Shown piece after piece: positions 1 through 7,517 of a stretch of 64,000 nt of DNA. The position numbers and the translations under genes were made by a program. Under the pieces are notes generated by a model. It worked only from the letters and a program-made list of their open reading frames with translations, did no database searches and was not told the DNA's origin. The number at the start of each line of letters is the position of its first letter. Position 1 is the stretch's first letter. Source of the DNA: Pelagibius marinus (lineage in GTDB: Bacteria; Pseudomonadota; Alphaproteobacteria; Kiloniellales; Kiloniellaceae); the NCBI RefSeq assembly GCF_014925385.1, contig NZ_JACSDK010000020.1, positions 62,001 to 126,000 of the forward strand. The letters run 5' to 3'.

Positions 1-240
1 GGTTAGCTGATCAATAAAGCAGGTTTCATGTAGGGGGCAGAGCCACAGCCATCAAATAGGGACGTCTCAAATTCGTATCTGTGGCATCTCGGGTAAATGC
101 CTGCAAGAAGCCAATCTTCGCACCATCGGGAGATCCGACAGCGGAATCGAGGTTATCGTTATGACAGGCTTCGCCACCTCAACCTCAATTTTCAGAGACT
201 GCGGCAACGGGTCACTTTGATTGGGCATTTAGGAAACAAT
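1..240 (+). other. edge region without a supported gene; possible receiver-domain fragment
   Basis: No complete gene is visible. In one plus-strand frame ending at the TGA at 218-220, positions 141-176 read GIEVIVMTGFAT, which resembles the beta4-alpha4 part of a response-regulator receiver domain (usual form PVIVMTGxAT). It has no start, no aspartate pocket and no DNA-binding part, so at best it is a decayed fragment. Base composition is AT-richer than the core window. Confidence 0.2.
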
Positions 241-960
241 CTACCGGCTGCGATCTTCCTCATCCGCATTGGGAAAATCCACATGGTAGAACTCATGCTG
301 CTTGGACCATCGACAGAATGCGTCGAGTCCGATGCTGAAGATTATGAATACAAAACCTGCAATAACGGGCGCCCCCATTATTCCAAGAATAGGGATGTTG
401 TCGACCAGTATCGCGCCCATAGTCAGGCCGCCGGAAGCGACAATCGTTTCTGGAGTAATGTTTCTGAGGTCAAGTCCTGCGCGCCTCGTCTGTTCGATTT
501 GCTCCTTAATTTCAGCACGAAGTTTGGGATTTCGACAAATGTATCCCCGACATGATGTGGCCAGGAACCACCACAAACCGCGCTCGCTTTGCGCGGTTGC
601 GACCAACATATAGACGCTATTAATCTCCCCTCCCAGATTCTTGACCACATTGGGATCTACGCGGAGGTGCTCCAATGCCTTGTACTGCCAAGTATTTCTA
701 GCCTTCGCATTCTCAAATTCTGATTCAGGCTTCAGTTTCCATTCCCGATATGCACGGGTTGCCAGGGATTGTTTATCGACAAATTTCCCTCTGGCAAAAG
801 GTTCCTTTAGAGAAACGCCCAGTAAACGCCCGATGCGAAGCAGACGGACATCTTCATCATCGTCTGTCTGGCTGACAATATCTGCGAGAGAAGCGCGATA
901 CTCTTCTTGTGCAAGATTGTTTAATTCGTAAAGAGATCGCTCGAGCTCTTCGACATCCAT
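241..960 (-). CDS. hypothetical protein with C-terminal membrane segments
   Basis: A 239-residue protein that I do not recognise. The first 170 residues are charged and helical-looking (MDVEELERSLYELNNLAQEE at the N-terminus). Residues about 175-215 hold one or two hydrophobic segments (GLTMGAILVDNIPILGIMGAPVIAGFVFIIFSIGLD is split by two charged or polar points), followed by a short polar tail. There is no signal peptide. The gene is clearly AT-richer than the chromosome around it and stands alone with no operon partner, so it is probably a recently acquired accessory gene. The long uninterrupted frame with matching codon structure makes it more likely than the overlapping plus-strand frames. 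Confidence 0.65.
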   Translation of the reverse strand: MDVEELERSLYELNNLAQEEYRASLADIVSQTDDDEDVRLLRIGRLLGVSLKEPFARGKFVDKQSLATRAYREWKLKPESEFENAKARNTWQYKALEHLRVDPNVVKNLGGEINSVYMLVATAQSERGLWWFLATSCRGYICRNPKLRAEIKEQIEQTRRAGLDLRNITPETIVASGGLTMGAILVDNIPILGIMGAPVIAGFVFIIFSIGLDAFCRWSKQHEFYHVDFPNADEEDRSR

Positions 961-1375
961 AGCGACCTCTCAGGTAGTTCGACACCTAAACGCCGCAGAG
1001 AATATCTAACTTGCTCGTGATTCGTTAATCCAGTGCAATTAAGTCTCATCCATCTAGGCTTAACTTCCGATCAGCGCCGTATCTACTGGATTCTCACAGG
1101 CAACTTAGTATGACGCTGACGCGATAAGGAAATTATGTGACGCACGTTATGTAAAGAGTGGCCATAGTTAGTCAGGACTTACTCTCGCGAGCTATGGCGC
1201 TTCTAGTTCGCGCTGCGCAAATATAAAACCACTGCCTCCTTTTAAATCGATCTTGGCGCTTGGCGGCACTATGAGCAGCTGAGATGGTTGTAGCGCTATT
1301 GTGCGCGGCCTTTGCCGCCTCAGATGTCGCAGTTCATACCTCTACAACGCCGCCTGAACCCACCTATCTGAGTTG
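961..1375. other. AT-rich intergenic region, no gene seen
   Basis: About 415 bases between the hypothetical membrane protein and the end of the GRDB-family gene. I see no ORF, tRNA, clear terminator or repeat here. The composition stays AT-rich to about 1300 and then returns to the high-GC chromosome average, which marks the edge of a possible acquired segment. Confidence 0.5.
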
Positions 1376-2338
1376 TTAGTTCATTGAGCGGATCGCCTTC
1401 GCCACCGCCTTTTGTTTGTCGAATTCGGCGCGGCGGCGGGCGATCTCCTCGGGGCCCAGCTTCTCGAGGTTCATGTAGTCCTGCTTCCAGGCGGCGCTCT
1501 CGCTCCAGCGCAGCGGTGACTGGACGGTGGTACGCTCGGCCGGCGCGCCTTCCAGCAGCTTCAAGGCCAGCTCCAGCGTGATGTCCTGGGACGCCGGGTC
1601 GTGCGGCCGACCGGCGGCGTTACCGAGGGGAAAGTCGGAGAAGAGGAAGCGCGGCACGCCGACGTACTCGACGATGTCCTTGGCGCAGCCGAGCACCACC
1701 GTGGCGATGCCCGCCGCCTCCAGCTGATTGGCCGCGAGGCTGACGCTCTGGTGGCAGACCGGGCAGTTGGGCACGAGGATCGCGGCATCGACGCCGTCGC
1801 CCTGACAGCGCGCCACGATCTCCGGGCAGTCGGTGCCGAGGGTCACGCGGTGGCTACGGTTCGTCGGCAGGCCGTGGAAGCGCGGCGCCAGTTCTCCGAT
1901 ACGCCCCTTGGCCGCCGCCCGGCGCAGCGCCGCCAGAGGGAAGTAGCAGCCCTGGTCGCCCTGGGCGTGGTGGTCGCGGTCGACGGCGACGTGGACGTTG
2001 CGCAGGTCGTGGTCCCGGCCCGTGTCGCCGGAATAGACCTCATAGAACTTGGCCGCCGCGTTGTAGGGCGCCCCCGGACCCTGATCGCCCTTGTCCGGCT
2101 GGTAGGGCGCCGCCGTCACGATGAGCCCGACGCGGCATTGGCTGAGCGGCTTGGCAAGCGGCCGGAAGGCCACCTCGGCCAGGTGCGCCCACTCATAAGG
2201 CGCGCCGTAACCCAGCGCCACGTAGTAGTCGCGGATGCGCCGGCGGTAGGGGATCGGCACGTCCCCGGGCGGCGCGAAGCCGAAGCCCTCTCCGCGCCCG
2301 CCCTTTTCGGCGTCTTTGGCTTTGGCATTTTCTCCCAT
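1376..2338 (-). CDS. glycine/sarcosine/betaine reductase selenoprotein B-like (GRDB) family protein
   Basis: About 320 residues. The N-terminal strings RIRDYYVALGYG and APYEWAHL, the following PLAKPLSQCRVGLIVTAAPY and the later CPVCHQS are typical of the GRDB family. Selenoprotein members exist in Gram-positive glycine reductases. This copy uses ordinary cysteines and has no in-frame TGA, so it is one of the proteobacterial homologues whose reaction is unknown. I chose the ATG at 2338 because the family-like sequence begins about 15 residues later; the open frame extends upstream to 2755, but that part overlaps the divergent promoter and looks non-coding. It is divergent from the polyferredoxin at 2607, which suggests a shared redox role and shared control. 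Confidence 0.8.
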   Translation of the reverse strand: MGENAKAKDAEKGGRGEGFGFAPPGDVPIPYRRRIRDYYVALGYGAPYEWAHLAEVAFRPLAKPLSQCRVGLIVTAAPYQPDKGDQGPGAPYNAAAKFYEVYSGDTGRDHDLRNVHVAVDRDHHAQGDQGCYFPLAALRRAAAKGRIGELAPRFHGLPTNRSHRVTLGTDCPEIVARCQGDGVDAAILVPNCPVCHQSVSLAANQLEAAGIATVVLGCAKDIVEYVGVPRFLFSDFPLGNAAGRPHDPASQDITLELALKLLEGAPAERTTVQSPLRWSESAAWKQDYMNLEKLGPEEIARRRAEFDKQKAVAKAIRSMN

Positions 2339-2454
2339 GCCCCATGGTAATCCGAGGTTTCCGTAGAGGTCCACGGCGGCGCACCCCAGGCGCAATCCCC
2401 GCAGGAAAAATAAGGTCGTCTTGACCGGCCCCGGCCCGCTAGTATGCGGGCGAA

Positions 2455-2471
2455 TGGTCATACCAATTGGT
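2455..2471. promoter_or_regulatory. candidate GntR (FadR/FCD-type) operator
   Basis: The sequence TGGTCATACCAATTGGT contains TGGT-cat-ACCA, the form expected for FadR-subfamily GntR regulators (TnGTnnnACnA), overlapped by the perfect palindrome ACCAATTGGT at 2462-2471. It lies in the divergent region between the GRDB gene and the polyferredoxin gene, so one repressor could control both. No GntR gene is in the window. Confidence 0.4.
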
Positions 2472-2606
2472 GCGGAAATCAGGCCAAAAGGCCGCGCCGC
2501 CCCTGGTCGGGCCGCTGAAAGATAATAAATGTGCAGGGAGCGGGCGGGTCCATCGGGCCGGGCTTTCCCGAAAGAACCCTGCACCTGAGGCAACGGAGAG
2601 CAATCC

Positions 2607-4682
2607 ATGGAGATGCGCGGCAAGCGCGTCCTCGTCTGCAACTGCGATTCCACCATGCCGCTGGAAGACGCAAGCCTGACCCGCGCCTGCCAGGCTGTCG
2701 GCGCGGCAGGCAAAGCCGAGATCAACACGCAACTCTGCCGGGCCCAGCTCGGCAATTTTCAGCGCGCCATCCTGGGCCAGCAACCTGTCGTGGTCGCCTG
2801 CACCCAGGAAGCGCCGCTGTTCAGCGAGATCGCCGCGGAAGACAACCCCGAGGCGGAGGTCGACTTCGTCAATATCCGCGAGACCGCCGGCTGGTCGGCC
2901 GAGTCCAAAGCGGCGACGCCGAAGATCGCAGCCCTGCTGGCCGCGGCCATGATCGAGGCCGAGCCGACCCCCATGGTGTCGCTGGCCTCCCAGGGTGTCT
3001 GCCTGGTCTACGGCCGCGATGAGCAGGCCCTCGAGGCGGCCAGGCAACTGGCCGGGCGCCTGGACGTGACGCTGCTGCTCAGCGAGCCCGGCGAGATCAT
3101 TCCACCGCGGGTCATGGACGTGCCGATCTTCAAGGGCTCCATCGTGCAGGCCAAGGGGCACCTCGGCGGCTTCGGCATCACCGTGAACGGCTACGCCCCG
3201 GCAATCCCCTCGGGTCGCGAGAAGCTCGACTTCGACGCGCCGAAGAACAACGCCTTTTCCGAGTGCGACCTGATCCTCGACCTGAGCGGCGGGACGCCGC
3301 TGTTTCCGGCTGCGGAGAAGCGCGACGGCTACCTGCGCCCCGACCCCGGCGACCCGGCGGCGGTGCAGCGCGCGCTCTTCGACATCGCCGACATGGTCGG
3401 CGAATACGACAAGCCGCGCTACGTGAAGTACCGGCCGGAGATCTGCGCCCACTCACGCAGCCGCAAGACCGGCTGCACCCGCTGCCTCGACGTCTGCCCG
3501 ACCGGCGCCATCACTTCGGCCGGCGACACCGTCGACATCGACCCGCTGGTCTGCGCCGGCTGCGGTTCCTGCTCTTCCGTCTGCCCGACCGGCGCAGCAA
3601 CCTACCAGCTGCCGGCCGGCGACAGCCTTTTCGAGCGGCTGCGCGGCCTTTTGAACGCCTATCGCGCCGCCGGCGGCAAGCGCGCGACGCTGCTGCTGCA
3701 CGACGACGGCTACGGCAGCGAGATGATCGGCCTCATGGCGCGCCTTGGCCGCGGCCTGCCGGCCCACGTCATTCCCTTCCCGCTCAACGAGGTGACCCAG
3801 GTCGGCATCGACTTCCTGGCGGCAACCTTCGCCTATGGCGCCGACCAGGTGGTGATCCTCGCCGACCCGAAGAAGCGCGACGAGCGCGCCGGCCTCGCCG
3901 GGCAGATCGGCCTGACCGAGAGCGTGCTCGGCGGCCTCGGCTACGGCGGCGGGCGCCTCCACCTCATCGACGAGATGGATCCCGACGCGGTGGAGGTTGC
4001 GCTCTACGGCCTCGCCGCGCCGAAGACGGCCATCGAGGCCGGCAACTTCCTGCCGGTGGGCGGCAAGCGCAGCCGCGTCTTCCTGGCCCTGCACCACCTG
4101 CACGAGAAGGCGCCGGCGCCGGTCGACACCCTGCCGCTGGCGCCGGGCGCGCCCTTCGGCCGGGTGAAGGTCGACACCGAGGGCTGCACCCTCTGCCTGG
4201 CCTGCGTCTCCGCCTGCCCCGCCTCGGCGCTGCTCGACGACGAGAACCGGCCCTGGCTGGGCTTCCAGGAGGACGCCTGCGTGCAGTGCGGCCTCTGCAA
4301 GGTGACCTGCCCGGAGCAGGTCATCACCTTGGAGCCGCGCCTCAACTTCACCGGCGAGGCCATGAGCGCGGTCACCTTGAACGAGGAAGAACCCTTCGAG
4401 TGCATCCGCTGCGGTAAGCCCTTCGGCGTGCGCAAGTCCATCGAGCGCATCGCCGATCAGCTGGCCGGCAAGCATTCGATGTTCCAGGAGTCCGGACAGA
4501 TCGAGCGTATCAAGATGTGCGAGGACTGCCGCATCAACGCGCAGTTCGAAAGCGCCGACAATCCGTTCCAGGCGGGCGATCGCCCGAAGATCCGCACCAC
4601 CGAGGACTACATCCGCGAACGCGAAGCCGAAGAAGCCGCTGTGAAGGTGAACGGCAAGCCCGGCAACGGGTCGGATGCCTGA
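2607..4682 (+). CDS. 4Fe-4S polyferredoxin-type oxidoreductase subunit
   Basis: A 691-residue cytoplasmic protein with four CxxCxxC...CP ferredoxin motifs in two pairs: near residue 289 (CTRCLDVCP), 316 (CAGCGSCSSVCP), 526 (CTLCLACVSACP) and 558 (CVQCGLCKVTCP). Two more Cys pairs near 598 (CIRCGK) and 637 (CEDCR) look like a metal-binding tail. Similar proteins in alphaproteobacteria often lie near formate dehydrogenase or TorD-type chaperone genes, but none is present here. The ATG at 2607 follows CGGAGAG eight or so bases upstream. It is divergent from the GRDB gene and directly upstream of a TauE/SafE permease. An electron-carrier role is inferred from the clusters; the partner enzyme is not visible. 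Confidence 0.85.
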   Translation: MEMRGKRVLVCNCDSTMPLEDASLTRACQAVGAAGKAEINTQLCRAQLGNFQRAILGQQPVVVACTQEAPLFSEIAAEDNPEAEVDFVNIRETAGWSAESKAATPKIAALLAAAMIEAEPTPMVSLASQGVCLVYGRDEQALEAARQLAGRLDVTLLLSEPGEIIPPRVMDVPIFKGSIVQAKGHLGGFGITVNGYAPAIPSGREKLDFDAPKNNAFSECDLILDLSGGTPLFPAAEKRDGYLRPDPGDPAAVQRALFDIADMVGEYDKPRYVKYRPEICAHSRSRKTGCTRCLDVCPTGAITSAGDTVDIDPLVCAGCGSCSSVCPTGAATYQLPAGDSLFERLRGLLNAYRAAGGKRATLLLHDDGYGSEMIGLMARLGRGLPAHVIPFPLNEVTQVGIDFLAATFAYGADQVVILADPKKRDERAGLAGQIGLTESVLGGLGYGGGRLHLIDEMDPDAVEVALYGLAAPKTAIEAGNFLPVGGKRSRVFLALHHLHEKAPAPVDTLPLAPGAPFGRVKVDTEGCTLCLACVSACPASALLDDENRPWLGFQEDACVQCGLCKVTCPEQVITLEPRLNFTGEAMSAVTLNEEEPFECIRCGKPFGVRKSIERIADQLAGKHSMFQESGQIERIKMCEDCRINAQFESADNPFQAGDRPKIRTTEDYIREREAEEAAVKVNGKPGNGSDA

Positions 4683-4708
4683 CACCACGTCCTGTCGCAG
4701 CGCCGCGG

Positions 4709-5449
4709 GTGGCTGAGCTCGAGGCCGCCTTCAACGGCCTGCACAGCGTGCAGCTCCTGGCGGCCAATCTCATCGTGCTGGGCGCGACGGCGGTGCAGAC
4801 CGCCACCGGCATCGGCTTCGCCCTCATCGCCATTCCGCTGCTGGCCCTGGTTGACCTCGCCTTCGTGCCGGGGCCCAGCGTCTTCGTCGCGCTCTTCCTG
4901 TCGCTCTTCATGACCTCGGCGGGGCGCAGCGTGATCGAGAGGCCGGAACTCACCCGTATCGGCGGCGGCGTGGTGGCCGGCGCGGCGGTCGGTGCGCTGC
5001 TGCTGATCTTCCTCGACCTGGAAAACATGGCGCCGGTCTTCGGCGCCGTCATCCTGGCCGCGGTCGCCATCAGCCTCACCGGCCTGCACCTGCCCTTCAC
5101 CACGCGGAACCTGGTGGGCGTCGGCGCCATCGCCGGGGTCATGGGCGTGCTCTCGGGCATCCACGGCCCGCCGCTGGCCCTGCTCTACCAGCGCAGCGAG
5201 CCGGACAAGGCGCGCGCCATGATCGCCTCGGTCTTCTTCGTCGCCTACATCGCCACCATCGCCGCCCTGGCCAGCGCCGGGCATTTTGGATTGCGGGAGG
5301 TGATCCTCGGGGTGGCGCTGCTGCCGGGCTTCTTCCTCGGCTACCTTCTCGCCATCCGCTTCTTCCGGATCAGCAATCCCGCCGCTTTCCGCAGCGGCGT
5401 CCTCGTCATCGCCGCAGCCAGCGCGGTCGCGTTGATCTTCAAAGGCTAG
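4709..5449 (+). CDS. sulfite exporter TauE/SafE family membrane protein
   Basis: About 246 residues with eight hydrophobic segments and the family-type internal repeat; it includes GATAVQTATGIGFALIAIPLLA near the start (split here by a GIGF turn) and GVLSGIHGPPLALLYQ in the second half. Such proteins move sulfur-containing or organic anions across the inner membrane; the substrate cannot be told from sequence. The open frame reaches back inside the polyferredoxin gene, but the GTG at 4709, 26 bases after that gene's stop, gives the usual family length. It is probably co-transcribed with the polyferredoxin. A second, distant TauE/SafE protein lies at 11147. Confidence 0.8.
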   Translation: MAELEAAFNGLHSVQLLAANLIVLGATAVQTATGIGFALIAIPLLALVDLAFVPGPSVFVALFLSLFMTSAGRSVIERPELTRIGGGVVAGAAVGALLLIFLDLENMAPVFGAVILAAVAISLTGLHLPFTTRNLVGVGAIAGVMGVLSGIHGPPLALLYQRSEPDKARAMIASVFFVAYIATIAALASAGHFGLREVILGVALLPGFFLGYLLAIRFFRISNPAAFRSGVLVIAAASAVALIFKG

Positions 5450-5523
5450 CGCACCGGCTGTCTTCAGCAGGGCTTAACTTCCCCTCGCCTAGACTCGGCC
5501 GGCTGAACTAAGCTGCGGCAACC

Positions 5524-6384
5524 ATGAGCGATCTCGACCCCCGCCTGAACGCCTTTCGCGAAGGCCTGGCCGACGCCCGCCTGAAGGACCAGGTGGCGGC
5601 GCCGCGCTACGTCGAGGGCCGCCCGGCCGGCGTCGCCCGCGGCGTGGTCGATCTGCGCCGCGCCCCCGACGCCGCTTCCGGCCTCGACACCCAGCTTCTC
5701 TTCGGCGAGAGCGTGCGGGTTTTCGACGAGGCCGGCGGCTGGGCCTGGGTGCAGAGCGAGACCGACGGCTACGTCGGCTACCTGGAGAGCGCGGCCCTGG
5801 GCCCGGCGGTCGGAGCGCCGACCCACCGCCTGCGCGCCCTGCGCAGCTTCCTCTATCCCGAGCCGAACCTGAAGGCGCCGGCACTGGACTGCCTTTCCAT
5901 CGCCAGCCCGGTGCAGGTCATCGGCGAGCAGGACAGCTACAGCCAGATCGCCGGCGGCGGCTGGCTCTACAGCAAACACCTGCAGCCGCTCACCGAGACC
6001 AGCCCCGACTTCGTCGCCACGGCGCTTGAGTTTCTCGGCACGCCCTACTTCTGGGGCGGGCGCAGTTCCATCGGCCTCGACTGCTCGACCCTGGTGCAGC
6101 TCTCGCTGGCCTGCGCCGGCATGAACGTGCGCCGCGATTCCTACCAGCAGGCCGGCACGCTGGGCGAGGCCCTCAACGGTCTGCCCGGCGAGGTCACGCT
6201 GGAACGCGGCGACCTCGTCTACTCGCCGGGCCACGTCGCCATCATGCTGGACGCCGGGCACATCGTGCACGCCAACGGCTTCACCATGACGGTGGCCGTC
6301 GAGACGCTGGGCGCACTTGAAAAGCGTGTGCTGGATGAGACCAAGGGCACCGGCTTTACCACCGTGCGGCGGGTCAGCCTCTAA
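5524..6384 (+). CDS. NlpC/P60 cell-wall endopeptidase with SH3 domains
   Basis: A 286-residue cysteine peptidase expected to cleave peptidoglycan stem peptides. Residues about 35-85 and 95-150 form two bacterial SH3-like domains; residues 160-286 are the NlpC/P60 domain. The catalytic Cys is in LDCSTL (about residue 187), the first His in SPGHVAIM (about 237) and a third polar residue in HIVHAN (about 249). There is no obvious signal peptide, as is common for this alphaproteobacterial type, which is often found near leucyl aminopeptidase. The last 99 bases of the gene recur, diverged, at 7409-7507, so the 3' end has been duplicated around the MarR-DUF2000 module. Confidence 0.9.
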   Translation: MSDLDPRLNAFREGLADARLKDQVAAPRYVEGRPAGVARGVVDLRRAPDAASGLDTQLLFGESVRVFDEAGGWAWVQSETDGYVGYLESAALGPAVGAPTHRLRALRSFLYPEPNLKAPALDCLSIASPVQVIGEQDSYSQIAGGGWLYSKHLQPLTETSPDFVATALEFLGTPYFWGGRSSIGLDCSTLVQLSLACAGMNVRRDSYQQAGTLGEALNGLPGEVTLERGDLVYSPGHVAIMLDAGHIVHANGFTMTVAVETLGALEKRVLDETKGTGFTTVRRVSL

Positions 6385-6468
6385 GAGAGCGCGCGGGCCA
6401 CAGCAGAAACCCTCGAGAGAAGCTAGTGTTTCTTGCCGGCAAAACCGGTCGCCAGCGCTGCGCCCTAT

Positions 6469-6513
6469 TACCTTGTATACGAGTTATTTGTATGCTAGTT
6501 ACTTGTATATAAG
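6469..6513 (+). repeat. three tandem 15-bp repeats, candidate MarR operator array
   Basis: Three units, 6469-6483, 6484-6498 and 6499-6513, follow the consensus TTACTTGTATACTAG with TTGTAT at exactly 15-bp intervals (6473, 6488, 6503). The core CTTGTATAC is close to a half of the palindrome CTTGTATACAAG, a form used by MarR-family repressors. The array ends 18 bases before the marR start codon and overlaps the likely promoter, so autoregulation is a natural reading. Confidence 0.6.
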
Positions 6514-6531
6514 GTACATGAAAGCCCCAAG

Positions 6532-6966
6532 ATGGACCGCATCGAGAACTGCATCTCTTTCCAGATCGGCAAGGCGGCGCAGCAGATTTCGCGCCGCGCA
6601 AAGGAGTTGCTTGCTCCCTACGGCGTGACGCCGGTGCAGTACGCCATCCTGAAATGCCTCGACGAGTCGGCGGGGATGAGCGGAGCCGAGTTGGGCGCGC
6701 GTATCGTGCTGGACAGCGCCAGCATCACCGGCGTCATCGACCGGCTGGTCACTCTCGGCCTTGTGGAGCGGCGTCCTGACAGCAACGATCGGCGCGTGCA
6801 GCGGCTCTACCTCACCCCGAAAAGCAAAGCCCAGCAGCTCCGCTTGGACAAGACCATGGGTCAGCTGAACCGCGAGGCCGGGCGGCTCCTCGGCACCTCG
6901 GGCCCTCGCTTCACCCGGCTTCTTCAGAAGCTCGGCGAAAGAAAGAACTGGAGCGCCGATGTTTGA
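6532..6966 (+). CDS. MarR family transcriptional regulator
   Basis: A 144-residue winged-helix regulator. The recognition region reads SGAELGARIVLDSASITGVIDRL followed by the wing RRPDSNDRR, which is the classical MarR pattern (the DxR wing motif is intact). It overlaps the next gene by 8 bases, so the two form one transcription unit. Three 15-bp repeats lie just upstream and are the best candidate for its own operator. No cysteine pair typical of OhrR-type peroxide sensing is seen; the ligand is unknown. The module lies inside a duplicated 3' end of the NlpC/P60 gene, which suggests that it was inserted as a unit. Confidence 0.9.
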   Translation: MDRIENCISFQIGKAAQQISRRAKELLAPYGVTPVQYAILKCLDESAGMSGAELGARIVLDSASITGVIDRLVTLGLVERRPDSNDRRVQRLYLTPKSKAQQLRLDKTMGQLNREAGRLLGTSGPRFTRLLQKLGERKNWSADV

Positions 6967-7366
6967 CACGAAGATCGCGATTGTAGTGCGCGAGGACCTG
7001 GCGACGTGGCAGAAGCTGAACGTGACGGCATTTCTCACCAGCGGCGTCCTCGGGGGCGACGCGACGCTGCTGGGCGAAGCCTACGAGGACGCCGACGACA
7101 ACCGCTACGCGCCGCTCATCATCCAGCCGATGATCATTCTGAGCGCCGATGCCGTCGGCCTGAAGAAGATCCACGATAGGGCCCTGGGGCGGAACGTGCG
7201 GCTGGCACTTTATATCGAGGATATGTTCTCCACAGGGCACGATGCCGCCAACCGAGAAGCGGTAAAACAGTATACCGCAGGCGATCTCAACATCGTCGGC
7301 CTGGCGCTGCGCGATGACAAGAAGACCGTCGACAAGATCACCAAGGGCGCAAAAATGCATGCCTAG
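6959..7366 (+). CDS. DUF2000 family protein
   Basis: A 135-residue protein of the DUF2000 family, which has a fold related to peptidyl-tRNA hydrolase 2 but no proven activity. Features visible are the start FDTKIAIVVREDLATWQKLN, the central PLIIQPMIILSAD and the late LNIVGLALR. MarR-type regulators next to DUF2000 genes are seen elsewhere, and the 8-base overlap with the upstream marR supports translational coupling. The protein is probably the main target of that regulator. The family name is fairly safe; the function is not known. Confidence 0.8.
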   Translation: MFDTKIAIVVREDLATWQKLNVTAFLTSGVLGGDATLLGEAYEDADDNRYAPLIIQPMIILSADAVGLKKIHDRALGRNVRLALYIEDMFSTGHDAANREAVKQYTAGDLNIVGLALRDDKKTVDKITKGAKMHA

Positions 7367-7408
7367 GTCCGGGACCTGCGCCGGCCTCTATCCAATGCTC
7401 ACCAACCA

Positions 7409-7507
7409 ATGATCGTCGCTATCGAGACGCTGGGCGCACTTGAAAAGCGTGTGCTGGAAGAGACCGGCGGCACCGGCTTCACCGGCGTGCGGCGGGTAGA
7501 AGTCTAA
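7409..7507 (+). pseudogene. duplicated 3' end of the NlpC/P60 gene
   Basis: This stretch repeats the last 99 bases of the NlpC/P60 gene (6286-6384), in frame, including the stop codon. Over the last 84 bases 72 are identical. It encodes only about 32 residues (ETLGALEKRVLEETGGTGF within it) and cannot fold as a peptidase. Together with the intact end at 6384 it brackets the MarR-DUF2000 pair as a direct repeat, which points to a recombination or insertion event at the end of the peptidase gene. Confidence 0.75.
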
Positions 7508-7517
7508 GCAACCGCGC

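Noticed and set aside
141-220. Receiver-domain-like string GIEVIVMTGFAT
   Set aside because: Only about 25 codons, no start, and no phosphorylation Asp visible; too short to call a pseudogene with confidence.
2339-2755. Upstream extension of the GRDB-family frame
   Set aside because: It overlaps the divergent promoter and the start of the polyferredoxin gene and shows no family-like sequence.
6469-6513. Possible CRISPR-like array
   Set aside because: Units are 15 bp, directly tandem and without spacers. No CRISPR array or cas gene is present anywhere in the window.
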